A DNA stretch of 64,000 nt. Origin: Hsuehochloa calcarea (taxonomy: Eukaryota > Streptophyta > Magnoliopsida > Poales > Poaceae). The stretch covers positions 22,949,098-23,013,097 of the forward strand of contig CM070602.1 of assembly GCA_036346395.1 (NCBI GenBank), read 5' to 3'. The notes beneath the pieces were generated by a model, which was not told the origin of the DNA, did not search any database, and saw only the letters and a program-made list of their open reading frames with translations. The position numbers and the translations under genes are program-made. Below are positions 10,735-23,400 of the stretch, piece after piece. The stretch's first letter is position 1. Each line of letters starts with the position of its first letter.

Positions 10735-12371
10735 TGAAGGACCGAAATGGCAACAGAGGGGGGTGAATGGTGCCTTAAAAATAATACTCCCCTTCACTGT
10801 ATTTAAAACTAGCCTACAAAGATCTCTGAAGATCTAAAGAAGGTAAATGAAGCAAGATCAAATAACAAAACAGGTTTCAGTCGTTCTTCCGAAATCGAAG
10901 TTCCGGCGTTAGAGATGCGGAAGTTCCGCTATGTAGTTCGCGGTGTGTATCGCGGAAGTTCCTCTTGCGGTACTTCCGCTGCATAAAATCGGAAGCTCCG
11001 ATTATCCTGACCGAAGAACAGAGCGCTCGGGTTTTTGCCCAAAAATCCAAACTACTTAATCTTGAATGCTCTTCTCAGGTCAAGTTTTACAGGACATCAT
11101 CCTAAACACCATCTTGACCTTATGGAGAAGAATCGCAACCAAAGATTCAATAATCGAACTAAACGGATTTCTTGAAGAAGGGCAAGAAAGACCAAAACCA
11201 ATGATAAGCTTAGATTCTCGATTCTTAGAGCATGAAACTTTGAGGAAGTAATAGCAATACCAAAACGATTCTAGATATGAAGTTTCATGCTATTTCATAC
11301 AACGAAACAAAAGATATGCCAAAACCCTAGATATTCAACATGAACAGAGAGGGAATAAAGAGAAGCATAAACATGTAATCAACGACTCAGAGTTTCATTG
11401 ATAGAAATCAAACGTTTACAAATGGAAACACAGAGGAATGATTACAAGAGATTTCAGTTCATTCTCTCAAAACCAACAAACTCTCAAAAGGCAACACACA
11501 CCCTTTTCTAGAGCTAACCCTAATTTTCTCTCAAAAGGTCTAACCCTAACTCTGTGGTTCTCCCTATTTATAGCCTTTGCTAATGGGCCTCCAACCCATT
11601 AAGCCCGCTACACCGAACGGAACCGCCCACTTTTGCCGCTGCGAAAAGACCCTTTCGCCCCTTGCGCACCTTCCGAAGCCTCCAGACACCTTGTTGTCCA
11701 CGACTGCAACCGCTTCAAGATTCACGCCGTCTTCGACACATCCCGACCGTTCGACCTCAACGCCTCCGCGCTTAGTCCGTCCACGTGTCTCGCCACGACT
11801 CCATCTTGATGCCCCGCATCAACACGCACAAAAACACATCACATAGCATTGCACAATATCATAGCATCAACAATTGTATAAGGCTCAAACTCATACAAAA
11901 TCAAAATCACAAAATAATCTTCTCTGCACAGTTCTGGACACAATCGGAAGTTCCGCAATTACACAAATGAAGTTCCGATTTCCGGAACATCCGCACTTGT
12001 CAGGAATATCGGAAGTTCCGCGCTCAACACTGCGGTACTTCCGATATCCGGAACAACCGACTTTCCAGATATTTAATTCCGATTTAATATCTCAGAGAAC
12101 ACTCAATGTCGGAGATATCTGACACTCCGCTACCCTTGTGCGGAAGTTCCGATTTCCTTCAAATGAGAGCAAAACCGTGATAAATCGGAAGTTCCTATTT
12201 CCAACACCGTAGAGTTCTGATTAATCGAACTTCCGCTCCATACACAAATGTAGTTCCGATTTCCCGACTTCGATTTTGTAAGCACCCAAACCAAAACCTC
12301 AACTCTCAATCTAATCAACACACTTGTCAAATACTCATCACTCAGTGGAGGACCTCTCACATGGTCTCTCA
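10735..12371 (-). mobile_element. 3' LTR of Copia element B
   Basis: On the minus strand the LTR runs from TGAGAGACCATGTGAGAGG (12371) to ...TTTCGGTCCTTCA (10735), 1637 bp with TG...CA ends. It is preceded on that strand by the polypurine tract caaggggagat (12372-12382). Its 3' part matches the truncated LTRs at 31059-31993 and 32526-33477. A TATA box is at 11565-11572 (minus strand). Two clusters of CGGAAGTTCCG-type motifs lie at about 10880-11010 and 11940-12265. The five bases outside it are caaat, which do not match the outer flank of element A (taccc). Confidence 0.85.
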
Positions 12372-14110
12372 ATCTCCCCTTGATGAGTATATTGACAATT
12401 ATAAAAAAAGCATAAGATGAGTTTGAGATTCCAACAACCAAGGTCTAAACAAGAGCAATTAAGCTCAAGACCAAGTTGACAAAAGAAAAGACTTGAGATG
12501 AGATTAAAGAGCAATTTTCGCACAAAACTCAAGGCTTTTCTTTAGAAGGCTTTTTCTCACAATCATTCTCCCCCTTTGGCAATAAAATCATCAATATGTA
12601 GAAAAGGGAGGAAAAGACTATATGATGTTCATTTTAAGCATTAGGAGCCATGTAGATTATCCAAAATGACTATTAGAGTATTACACCAAGCCATAACACG
12701 TAAGAATGCTATCAAGATCATGACAATCGATGTATAGAAGAGCTAAGACAGAAAGTCCATAATCGATTAATGATCCAATTCTTTAGCAGTCAAATAAGCC
12801 AAGATTGAAGTCTAGCTAAAGATATCCAAGGATGATACAAGCCATGTCAAATAATCTAAGTTGAACCAAGAAGACTCATATTGAGCAGCTTTAGAGTGCT
12901 ACCAGTTGAAGAAGGACTCATTTTATCCGTAACTTGGTCCTTTTAATGATAAGCAATTTTAGCACATTTTTTTAAAGCTCTTTATGGTTTTATCTTAGTA
13001 AAGCAAGCTCTGGACTAGGTGCCATCCACAACCGCCTCCTAAGCTTCAACCAATTTTTCAAATCTTAGCCATGTGCTAGATCCCAAGCCTTATGCGACCA
13101 CTCCAAGCAATGAGACTTAAGGAGGTGATCTTAGGTCATCCAAGGCTCCCCCGAGTTCATGCCTAGTGAAATGGCAAGCCGTCTCATGAGAAAGATTTGG
13201 TGAGATCAGCTTTTTCGCACAAAGAGATCATTTTGCTTTTGAAGTTTTTAGACCAATGATTAGAGATAAGTCATGTTTCTTAACAAACCGACATAGCTTA
13301 CTCAAAAGTTCAAAAGAGATTCAGACTCAACTCACCTACTTGACATGGCGAAAATCATAAAAGGATAGTTTCAACTGACTAGTCTCAAGAGCTATCATGA
13401 CAAGATTTTAATTCAAGTTTAGCATTTTAAATACCTTAGCATGGTAAAGACTAAACTACACATAAAAAGTCATGATAGATCTAGCAGTTTAGCATAAATC
13501 ATGGCAAGATGTAAAATAGTGAAAACAGATCATAAGGGATAATAAACAAGGCTCCATTTGATTATCATGCAATGCTTGATGAAATACACAAAAATCCAGA
13601 TTCCCTTCGAATGAGATGCATCTTTTAATTCAAAGTTGAGTTATGACAAAATTAAGAGTATGGAATAGCCAAGAATAACTCCCCCTGAACCAAAGGAACA
13701 AAAACGAGAATCTGATAAGTAAAATAGAAAAGGTAGTCCTTTAGAGCATAGAAAAGATATAGAGAAAACTATCGCCGCATGATTCTTATCTACCCCATAT
13801 GATTCTAGGACTATTAGTCGATCTACACAAACACTAAGGAGCAACACAACCCCTGTCTACCCAAGGGTGGCCCGACCCTGCTAGAACCTATAAGAAGTGA
13901 GTAAGCTCTACTTAGAGAGGGAAGAGACAACTAATAAGCAAGATCCTAGAAGCACAAGACAAGAAGTAGATCAAAGCAATGTGGCAAGAGAAACACTCTA
14001 ACCTATGCCGAAGGACTTCAACCAAATACTAAAAGAAATGAAACCGTAAAGGAGTAAGCGTGTAATATAATATAATATAATATAATACAAGAGTAGCACA
14101 ACGCGCCCTC
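12372..14110 (-). mobile_element. Copia B non-coding spacer between pol and 3' LTR
   Basis: This has no usable reading frame on either strand. It is homologous, in reverse complement, to the spacer of element A at about 39400-41139; shared words include cttatgtgttatggcttggtgtaa. SIRE-type elements often carry an env-like frame here, but none can be seen. A pentanucleotide microsatellite (ataat)n is at 14068-14093. Confidence 0.75.
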
Positions 14111-16086
14111 ACAAGAAATCCGTAAGGACAAACCACCCCAAGCTCTCCCCCAGAGTAAAACCGAGAGTCAGTCCGGAGGCTTAGTGAAGATATCACCAAC
14201 CGGTGCTCACTCTCCACAAACCGAGCACAATGTCGCCCTTCTCTACATGGTCTCAAGAAAGTGATATCTAATATCAATATGCTTGGTCCGAGAATGTTGC
14301 CACTGGGTTCTTGGCAATGCAAATCGCAGACGTGTTATCACGTAAGAGTGGAACGCAATGATAGATAGCCCGAAATCCGCAGGTCGAGACCATCCAGAGC
14401 ACTTGGCTACAAAGAATCGGTCAGCAAAGAACGTGCTCGGCCTCTCGCAGTGGGATCGCAAGAACACGGATTGCTTCCTCGACGACCAGAGGCGAGAGAA
14501 GTGCCAATGAATTGGCAAGTGCCGAAGTGCTCTTCCTATCTATCCTCTGACAAAGAAAATCTGATCGAGAAGGCTCTAAGAGATAGACAAGAAGAGGAGG
14601 AGTACCGATACCATAGTCAATGGTAGCTCAAGGTACCGAAGATGCGCTTCACCGCCGACGGTGAGATACGCGAGGAGAAGCTCAAACCGAGCACAAAGAC
14701 ACACGAAAAGTGTATGTCCGGTCTCGAGGCCATGAGGTACAAGAGAGAGCCAATCATGCTCTCAAATCCTTTTGGTCAACTGTGTTCGCGTCTTCATCCG
14801 GATCCGAGCATTTGTAGATGCCATTGGAGTTGATATCGGCTTTCCATCATTCATGTCGAAACGCTCAGAGATCTCGAGTGTATTTGCCTTGATGAAGAAA
14901 GGTACCTCCCGAGTCTGCTTGATTTGGAAGCCAAGGAAGAAGCTCAACTCGCCCATCATGCTCATTTCAAACTCCGAGCTCATGACATCGGAAAGCGGGA
15001 AACGAGCATGCGAGGAGCCGCCAAATATAATGTCATCCACGATCCGACGAGCGTAAGATCGGTGCCAAGACGGCGATGAACAAGGTTTTGTCAATTTTAC
15101 CCATCTCAAAACCATGGCTCGTGAGATAGGACTTAAGCCTTTCATACCAAGCTCGGGAGCTCGCTTGAGTCCATACAAAGCTTTGGAAAGCCTCAGAGAC
15201 ATGGTTAGGGTATTTGGAGTTCTCGAAACTGAGGAGGTCAGTCTCACATAGACTTCTTCCTCAATAAGGCCATTGAGGAAGGCACTCTTGACATCCATTC
15301 GTAGAGCTTGAAACCCTTAGAAGTCGCAAAGGCAAGCAGATTCTAATGGCTTCAAGTCTAGCTACGAGGGCAAAGGTCTCTTCAAATCTAGGCCCTCAAC
15401 TTGAGAGTACCCCCGAGCTACCAAACCTAGCCTTGTTTCAATGACTAACCCATCTTCACTTTGCTTGTTCTTGAACACCCATTTGGTCCCAATGATATTG
15501 TGACCTTGAGGGGCTCAACAAGGGACCGCACCTTGTTCCTTTCAAAGTTTTCCAATTCCTCGTGCATGGCGTTAGTCCATGACTCATCGTAAAGAGCATG
15601 ACAAACGCCTTTGGGCTCAAATGAGGCGACAAAGCGAATGGAGATGTAAAAGAGACAAGCCACTTTGGAACGTGTGACACGCTCAAGAGGTCTCCAATTA
15701 TCTCGCTCAAGGATGGTCCTTTGAATGTGTCTTGGAGGTCCAGTGGTGAGATGAAGAAGTGGCCTCTACCTCATGATCAGATGAGATAGGTACAGAGCCA
15801 CTAGCTTCAGAAGAAGCAGAAGGTAAGGGCTGATCTCCTCGAGGTGCGGTGGAAGAAGGCACCTCAAAAGGAGCAGGAAGAACTGGATCGTAGACAACCT
15901 TCATCTCCGTCTTCCTCTTCGCCCACAAAGATGGACTCGGATCGCTCTAAAGAACTCGAGATATCGTGCCTAGTCCCTGACCGCCTCATCAAAGGTCACC
16001 TCACAGGTCTCTAACAATTTACTAGACTCGTAGTTCCAGACTCTATAGGCACGAGAAGAAGTCGAGTAACCCAGAAAGATCCCATC
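14111..16086 (-). pseudogene. pol: Copia B pol, C-terminal part: reverse transcriptase and RNase H remnants
   Basis: Read on the minus strand from 16086 downward: integrase C-terminal and linker region (to about 15700), RT start with the MDVKSAFLNGLIEEEVYV block at 15298-15245, LSKALYGLKRAPELG, a YVDD-box variant seen as IVDDIIFGGSSH, and MMGELSFFLGFQIKQT. RNase H remnants follow at about 14500-14200. The frame is broken many times. The same order occurs in element A on the other strand. The gene is interrupted at 16086 by element C and resumes at 27020. It is not functional as it stands. Confidence 0.85.
16082..16086. repeat. Target-site duplication CCATC (left copy) of Copia C
   Basis: ccatc directly precedes the TG of the left LTR. 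An identical ccatc follows the right LTR at 27020-27024. Confidence 0.9.
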
Positions 16087-17875
16087 TGTGGATTTCATGG
16101 GGATATGCTCCAGATCTTAGGATGATGTGACAATTGGCAATGGCGTTTACGGTTTGTCGTTTCACGCGTTGCTCGACAAAGTTACGAGCTTATCGCTCAG
16201 AGGCGGTCCGACCGGTCCTTGCATCGGCGGTCCGATCGGTCCCATATCGGTCGGACCGGCCATCCGGGGCTCGGACCGTGATGACCTAAAAGTGTTCAAA
16301 ACAAGCTGGGCCAAAAATAGGTGTTGTAGGCAAGTGAGGGGATCCCAATGCACTTGGTCTCATAATTTTTGGAGTCTCCAGTAAGAAGTTCTATTGGATT
16401 CAAGTTTCCAGAAGGTTTCGGTTTTTGAGGGTATGAAATTCGGCTAAGTTGGCGGTCCGACCGCTCATTGAGGAGCGGTCCGACCGCCATGGGCGGTCCG
16501 ACCGGCTCACCCGAGCGGTCGGACCGGTTTTACTTGAACGCCGCCAACTTCGTGGCGATGTTGATTTGTTAGGTCAAAGTCATTGGTTTCATGGCATATG
16601 ATTTGCATGATGCATGTTTTGACTAACATGGGTCAAGTTGTGAAGAACTTGTTCCCGAATACGTGTGTTCTTGTCTGTGGTTGTGCAGGTAGCTTGGTGG
16701 TCAACGACGGTCAACGGCGAGGAGAATGGGGACCAGACTTGAAGAGTTGAGGTCCAGAACGATCGACGATGCCGGGTGAGGTCAACGACTCAAGCGTGAC
16801 ACAAGATGGACAAGGGTGACCTATTGGCGAATCCATGGCACATGGTGAAGCGGTTTAGGTCAAAAGTAAAAGACGGCGCTTCGCGAAGCGTGCATATGTG
16901 ACCCGTTTGTTAGTGGGCCTTAACGGGAGCCCAATTAAGTCAAACCCTAAGAGTTTTAAGCCCCCACTATAAATAGGAGGAGATGGTGGCTGCACCTCTC
17001 TCTCTCTCGCCTTTTTATGTTTCAAAACCCTAATTGTCTTTAGGGGAGTTGAGGTGGAGGCTAGGGCTCTTGATGGTTTGTGGTGAATTTCGTGATCCTT
17101 GATTGTCTCATGATCCATGATGGTGTGGATGTAATCCAACTTCAATCACGAAATCAATCTATGCAAGGTTTGCTTGAGATAAGTCTCTTTTCGCTCTTGC
17201 TTTCAATTTGGTGATTTTAGGGCTTTCCTTGATCCGCGAGTTTGTGATTGATTCTTTCACGTGAATTAGCTTGTCGTGATATGTGTGAATCTATCTAGCA
17301 TCATCTTGTTCATCAATTTCTCACGAACAAGCTTTAGGATCAAGTTTTCGCTCTTGCCCGGTTTTAGACCTTCGTTAATCAATTGGCAATTGCTCAAGAT
17401 CGCTCCAAGAATTATCATAATATTCAATTGGAATAGGTCCTCAATAGCATATAGAAGGTGTGTGCAAAGTTTCATGAAGATTAGAGTTGAGAATCAAAAG
17501 TTTCACCTAATTGCAAGTTCATCATCGCCGATTTTATTATTGCAGATCGGTTCGAGTCGGCCGGTCGACCGCCATCATCACCGGTCGACCGATTTTGAGC
17601 GGTCCGACCGCCAAGATAACGCCGGTCGATCGCCGCAATCATCCGACCGGTTGAGTATAACGGTCGACCGCCCGCGGCCGTGAGTCTTGGTAATCTTAGT
17701 TGATTTTGTTATATTGCTTAGGGTTTAATTGGATTCAATACTAGCCTTCCATTGATTGGTACATTGATCTTCATAGCTTTCTAATAGCTACTGGAGTTAA
17801 ATTGTATTGAGTTCATAATTTGGGAAAAGTGAGCGTGCTCCTATTCACCCCTCTAGTCGCCTTTACGGTCCAACA
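16087..17875 (+). repeat. Left LTR of Copia C
   Basis: TGTGGATTTCATGGGG...ACGGTCCAACA, 1789 bp, matching the right LTR throughout. A TATA box is at 16968-16975. Three clusters of GCGGTCCGACCGC-type quasi-palindromes lie at about 16201-16281, 16452-16528 and 17558-17675. The end (cctattcacccctctagtcgcctttacgg) is the conserved SIRE-like LTR terminus. Confidence 0.95.
16968..16975 (+). promoter_or_regulatory. TATA box of Copia C left LTR
   Basis: tataaata in ccccactataaataggagg, repeated at the same place in the right LTR (26111-26118). It is followed by a (CT)n leader, as expected near the start of R. Confidence 0.65.
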
Positions 17876-17877
17876 AG

Positions 17878-17889
17878 TGGTATCGAGCC
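17878..17889 (+). promoter_or_regulatory. Primer binding site of Copia C
   Basis: TGGTATCGAGCC lies two bases after the LTR end and resembles the complement of the plant initiator-Met tRNA 3' end (TGGTATCAGAGC), the usual Copia primer. Confidence 0.85.
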
Positions 17890-17933
17890 AGTTAGTTCAA
17901 TCTTGATCTTAACCGTCACTTTGAACTTTGGCG

Positions 17934-20340
17934 ATGGATAAGTTTTCTACTAAACCGCATATCTTCGATGGGCACGACTATGCCTATTGGAAGAATCGTA
18001 TGCGCGTCTTTCTTGAGAGCGAGGACAAGCTATTTGGGATGTTGTTAGAGCCCATTGGTTATTCCCGAAATTGCTACACTCGCTTCGCAATTCTTTTGGC
18101 TAACAACAATAAGGCTAAGAATCTTTTATATGGTGCACTTGGTAGACAAGAATATGATAGAATTTGCAATCTTTCAATCTGCGCAAGATGAAATTTGGAA
18201 CACTCTCGAAACATATCATGAGGGTTCGTCCCAAATCAAAAAGGTGCGCCAAAGCTGTTTACAAGCGTGAGTACAATAAATTCGAGATGCGCCCCGAGAG
18301 AGCATCGATGACATTTTCATCGCTTTAATAAAGTAATTAATCAAATGAAAGTCGTTGATATTGAATATTCTCAATCTGAAAATGCCACCCATCTCTTGGT
18401 CGCAATCAACACCAAGGAGTGGGAGATGAAAGCTACCGCTATAGAAGAAAATGTTGATCTTTCAAGTCTTACTTTAGAATTGCTTTATAGTAAACTCAAG
18501 ACTCATGAAATTAAAAGAGTTGATCATCCTAAGAAAGATAATTTAGCTTTGGTAGCGATCCTCTCAAAAGGCTTTTGATGACTCTTGTGAATCTTCTTCT
18601 CGATTTTCATTTGCTTGTTTATCCGCTATTCATGAAGAGGAGCTTGAAAGTATTCTCAAACAGAGTTAGCTCTTCTAGCTAAGAAATTCACACGGGCCTA
18701 CAATAATGTGAGAAACAAAAGAGAGGTGGTCCAGTAACATGCTATGAATGTGGTGAGCTCAATCATATCCGGGCAAATTGCCCCAAGCTGAAAGGTAAGA
18801 GCAATCATAAGGAAGGAAAGCCGACTTGGAAGAAGCCTCCTTTCAACAAATCAAGGTATGAGGCAAATAAGCTTGTGAAGGTGCGCCACCGGTCCTTGCC
18901 GCTTTTGAGGATCAATCCTTGAGCGATGTGGATACCGGGAGTGAGGAGGACAAGGAGGAGGAGATCCTCAAGGCAAAAAGAAAGGGAAGGCCAAAGACTT
19001 CACTGCATGTGCTTCATGGCTGACACCGACGACATTGATGATGAAGAGGTATCTTTTTCTTATGATGAGCTTTCTGCTAAATATGATTCTATAGTTGAGC
19101 AATTGCTTAGTCAAGATGAAGCGCTAGAATTTGTTATGACAAAAATAAGAAATTAGAGTCAAAGATTAACAAATTGAAAGTAGAGCTTAAAACCGCTAAG
19201 ACTCTTGAACTCGATGAATGTTTATCTTGTCATGCTATGCATTCTCAAATTACCAAGTTACAATCTGCTTCATAATATTTGTGTACAACAACTTGAGAAT
19301 GCTAAATCTGAACTAAATGAAATTAAAAGTGCTCCTTGTGAAAAATGTTTAGAATCTAGTAAATTGATTGCTTTTGATGTTTTGATTCTAGCCCTTGCAC
19401 TTCATGCTTAGAAAAGAACGTGAAATCAAAGATATCTTAGAAGCTGCTAGAGTCAAATATGCAAAGCTTAAGGACAATATTGAAAATACTACTTGTGCTT
19501 CATGTTCCACTCTTAAACTTGAAATTGCTTTGTATAAGGAAAAATCTATGGATAAAACTTGTGATTCTTGTGTTAACTTGAGAAAAGAAAATGCTTACCT
19601 TCATGATACATTAGAAAAATTTTCTAAAGGTAAGAAACAATTAAACATGATTCTTGACAAGTCTAAAACTCCTTATAAGAAGCAAGGTTTAGGATTCAAT
19701 TCTATTCAAGACAATTCAAACCCAAAAGTCATTCAAGTCTTGGAAAAAGGTTTAATTGAATTCAAAACCCAACCTGCAAAAACATCTTTTAAATCTGCAG
19801 GTTTTGCTCAACCTTGTATTAATTCTAATGGTGCTTCTTCTAGTGGTACCAAGTACCATTGCACTTATTGCAAGAAAGGTGGGCATTTGATTGAATTCTG
19901 TTGGCGTAGGTTGAAAAATGATAGGAAAAATTTTGATAGAATTTCATTCATGCAACCTAGAGCTTCTATGAGACATGGTAACATTGAAAAGAATAAACCT
20001 GGATTAGGATTTTTCTCTCATGCAAATCATTATGTTCCTAAATATCCTAATTCTAATGTTTATCGATCAAGGCGGTCGATCAGCTAGTGGTCACCGATCG
20101 ACCTGTTTTGGTCACGGCTCGATCGCCTTGACCAACAACGGTCCGACCGCCCATGGACGATTCAAGTCTCATTTTAATTTAAACATTGCTCATAACCGAA
20201 TGTTAAATGAAATCAAGGATAGTACTTCGGTTTGTATACTCCTTGTAGACGTGTGTCTCGAAGATCGATTCCTAAATCTTGTTTATCTAATCCCGAGATT
20301 GAGACACATCGCTCTTTTACTCCTTGATTTTTAGGATTAC
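17934..20340 (+). pseudogene. gag: Copia C gag (capsid, two CCHC knuckles, CxxC coiled-coil region)
   Basis: It starts at ATG 17934 (MDKFSTKPHIFDGHDYAYWK), a typical Copia gag N-terminus, then shifts frame repeatedly. A first CCHC knuckle CYECGELNHIRANC is at 18740-18781. Then comes an acidic, coiled-coil-like stretch with recurring Cys pairs (CEKC, CASC, CDSC) about 25-35 residues apart (19320-19600). A second knuckle CTYCKKGGHLIEFC is at 19860-19901. The longest uninterrupted piece is 19395-20087 (230 codons). GCGGTC-type motifs appear near the end (20070-20152). The protein would form the virus-like particle and bind RNA, but it is broken by indels. Confidence 0.85.
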
Positions 20341-23300
20341 CGCGAAAGGGAAGAACACGTGGTTCGTTGACTCGGATGTTCACGCCACATGACCGAACTC
20401 AAAATGGTTCACCTCTTTCACGCGAGCAACGGTGATGACTTCATCACCTTTGGAGATGATACACAAGGGCGAATTGAAGGAACAGGATCAATTAGGTAAA
20501 CAACAAATTCATTCTAAAAGATGTCGCTCTTGTGGACAAGCTTAGGTATAATCTTCTTTCGCTTTCGACTTCTTGATGATGGCTATGAGACTATTTTTAA
20601 GAAAATGCTTGTCGTGTGCTTGATTCTCTTGGTGAGCTTGTGTTTGGAATCTCTAGAGTTGGTAGAATTTTTGGAGTGATTTTTCGTAATCTCTTCTCGG
20701 ATCTCTTAAATGTTTGCTTACATCTTCTTTCGATTTACGGCTTTGGCATCGACGTTTGGGGCACATTGGTTTTGATCATCGACACGAGTTAGCAACCTTG
20801 ATCTCATGAGAGGTTTGCCTAAGCTCAAAGTATCAAAGATCTCAGATGTGCGCTTTGTAGGCATGGCAAACAAGTTGCCGCCACACCCTTCTCGTGACTA
20901 TGGTTATGACCGACGGACTGTGACGGTTGCTTCATATGGATACTGTTGGTCCCGCTAGAGTCGATCGATCGGTGGAAAATGGTATATTCTTGTTATAGTT
21001 GATGATCTTTCTAGATATACTTGGGTGTTCTTTCTTACTTCAAAAGATGAAGCTTTTGGTTATTTTCATGACCTTGTTCTTCGCTTGGCTTCGAGCTTCG
21101 GTGCTTTGAGAGCGATTCGCAGTGATAATGGCACGGAGTTCAAAAATGCTTCTTTGCTTCTTTTTGTGCTTTGGCGTGGTATTGAGCATCGTTCTCTCCA
21201 CACGCCCTCAACAAAATGGCGTGGTGGAAAGGAAGAATAGAACCTTGGTCGAAATGGCTAGGACGATGCTAGATGAGTATAGCACACCGAGGAGATTTTG
21301 GGCCGAAGCTATTGCTACAGCTTGCCATATTGCAAATCGTGTCTTTTTGAGACCTTCTTTAGGCAAGACTCCTTATGAGCTTCGTTTTGGTAGAAAACCC
21401 TCTGCTTCGCATTTTGAGTTTTGGATCAAAATGTTTTATTCTTAAGACAGCAATTTAGATAAATTTGAATCAAGAACTTTTGATGGGATATTTCAGGTTA
21501 TCCCGCTCATTCGAGGGGTTTTCGGTTTTTAATATCGAGACTAACATTATTCAGAGACTTGTAATGTCACTTTTGATGAGACTAGCCCCGAGCTAGATCT
21601 ATTGCTGAGATGATTTACTGGTGACAGAGAGCATTTTTGTGGAGGAAGATGAGGACGGCTAATATCATTCCCTCATCTGCCGAGGCGCCCATATTGATAC
21701 AAGAACTCGCTACGCCTACTTCACCTTCAGCTGAGGCTCTGTTGCGATCATCATCATCGCCAGACACTGAGGTCGAAGAAACGACATCTCACCCGGCGCC
21801 CACTTCGATTCAGAGACAAAGATCCTCCGGAATGTATAATAGGTAATCTACATGAGCGAGTCACTCGCTCGGGTATAATGATCCAAATCTCTACTCTCAT
21901 TCGGCTTTTGTTGCTTCTTTTGAACCCCGCGATATATCACATGCTTTATCCGATTCTAGTGGGTAAATGCCATGCATGAGGAGTTAGAGAATTTTGAAAG
22001 AAACAAAGTTTGGAACCTAGTAGAACCTCCTAGTGGTCATAATGTTATAGGAACCCGCTGGGTGTTTAAGAATAAACAAGGTGAGGATGGTTCGTAGTTA
22101 GAAATAAGGCCGATTGGTAGCTCGTGGTTTCACCAAGTTGAGGGGTTAGATTTTGATGAGACATTTGCTCTGTTGCTAGACTAGAAGCCATTCGCATTCT
22201 CGCTTGCATTTCTTTGCATCAAAAGGTTTTAAATTATATCGATGGATGTTAAAAGTGCCTTTTAAATGGTTTCATAGATGAGGAAGTGTATGTTAAGCAA
22301 CCCCCGGTTTTGAGGATCCTAAATATCCAAATCGTGTTTTCAAGCTATCTAAAGCATTGTATGGTCTTAAACAAGCCCCTAGAGCGTGGTATGATAGACT
22401 TAAGACCTTCTTGCTTAAAAATAATTTTGAGATGGGTAAAGTGGATAAAACTCTATTTATTCTTAGGCGTGAAAATGACTTCGCTTGCTCAAATTTATGT
22501 GGATGATATTATCTTTGGTGGTTCCTCTAATGCTCTTGTTTCAGCTTTTCCGACACTATGTCCAGGAATTTGAGATGAGTATGATGGGAGAGCTTAATTA
22601 CTTTTGGGACTTCAAATCAAGCAATGCAAGGAAGGAACTTTCATCCATCGACGAAGTACACTAAAGATCTACTCAAACGCTTCAACATGGGTGACTGCAA
22701 GCCAATTTCCACTCCCATGGCAACTTCGATCGCTTTGGATCCGGATGAGGAAGGAGAAGTCGTGGATCAACGCGAGTACCGCATGAGATGATCGGCTCCA
22801 TCAGATTTGACGGCCTCGAGACCGGACATTCACTTCACGGTATGTCTTTGTGCAAGATTTCAGCGCCTCCGAGAACTTCCCATCGCCAAGCCGTTAAGCG
22901 CATATTCGTATTTACACTCTACCCTTTTATATGGCATTTGGTATTCCCGCTCTTCACTTTGTCCATTAGAGGTTTTTGATTCGATTTTGCGGGTCGTTTG
23001 TTAGATAGGAAGAGTACCTCGTGCACTGTCACTTCCTAGGCACTTCTCTTGTATCTTGGTCTTCTAGGAAGCGGTCTTACATTGCACAATCCCTTCGCCG
23101 AGGCGAGTATGTAGTCGCTGCTAGTTGTCAGAGCTGATTTTGTGGATGACGCCTACTTTGAAAAATTATGGGTTAAACTTTGCTAGTGTTCCTCTTTTCG
23201 TGATAACACTTCGCTATTAATATTGCTAAAACCCGATTGCAACATTCTAGGACTAAGAACATAGACATTCGCTTTCACTTCCTTAAAGATCATGTTGAAA

Positions 23301-23400
23301 AAGGTGATATTGTGATGCACTTCAGAGAGTCCAAGCTCAATTGGCGGATATTCTTACCAAGCCTTTAGATCAAACCGCATTTTCCTCCTTAAGAAGCGAG
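20341..23400 (+). pseudogene. pol: Copia C pol: protease, integrase, reverse transcriptase, RNase H remnants
   Basis: Domain order on the + strand: protease remnant (VDS then a frame break, about 20360), GAG-pre-integrase (HRRLGHIGFDH at about 20745, Cys pair near 20850), integrase core with DDLSRYTWVFF (about 21000), RSDNGTEFKN (about 21115) and VVERKNRTLVEMARTMLDEY (about 21220), RT with DVKSAF (about 22243), ALYGLKQAPRAWY, the YVDDIIFGGSS box (22497 onward) and MMGEL, then RNase H (NIDIRFHFLKDHVEKGDIV, about 23260). The catalytic motifs are mostly present, but frames change about every 200-400 bases. In function it would copy and integrate the element; as written it cannot be translated whole. 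Confidence 0.9.

Noticed and set aside
16201..16281. CRISPR-like array of GCGGTCCGACCGC words
   Set aside because: Spacing is irregular, units are short and palindromic, the host is a plant, and no cas gene is present; it is an LTR motif cluster.
17878..17889. tRNA gene fragment
   Set aside because: Only the short primer-binding complement is present; no cloverleaf can be formed nearby.
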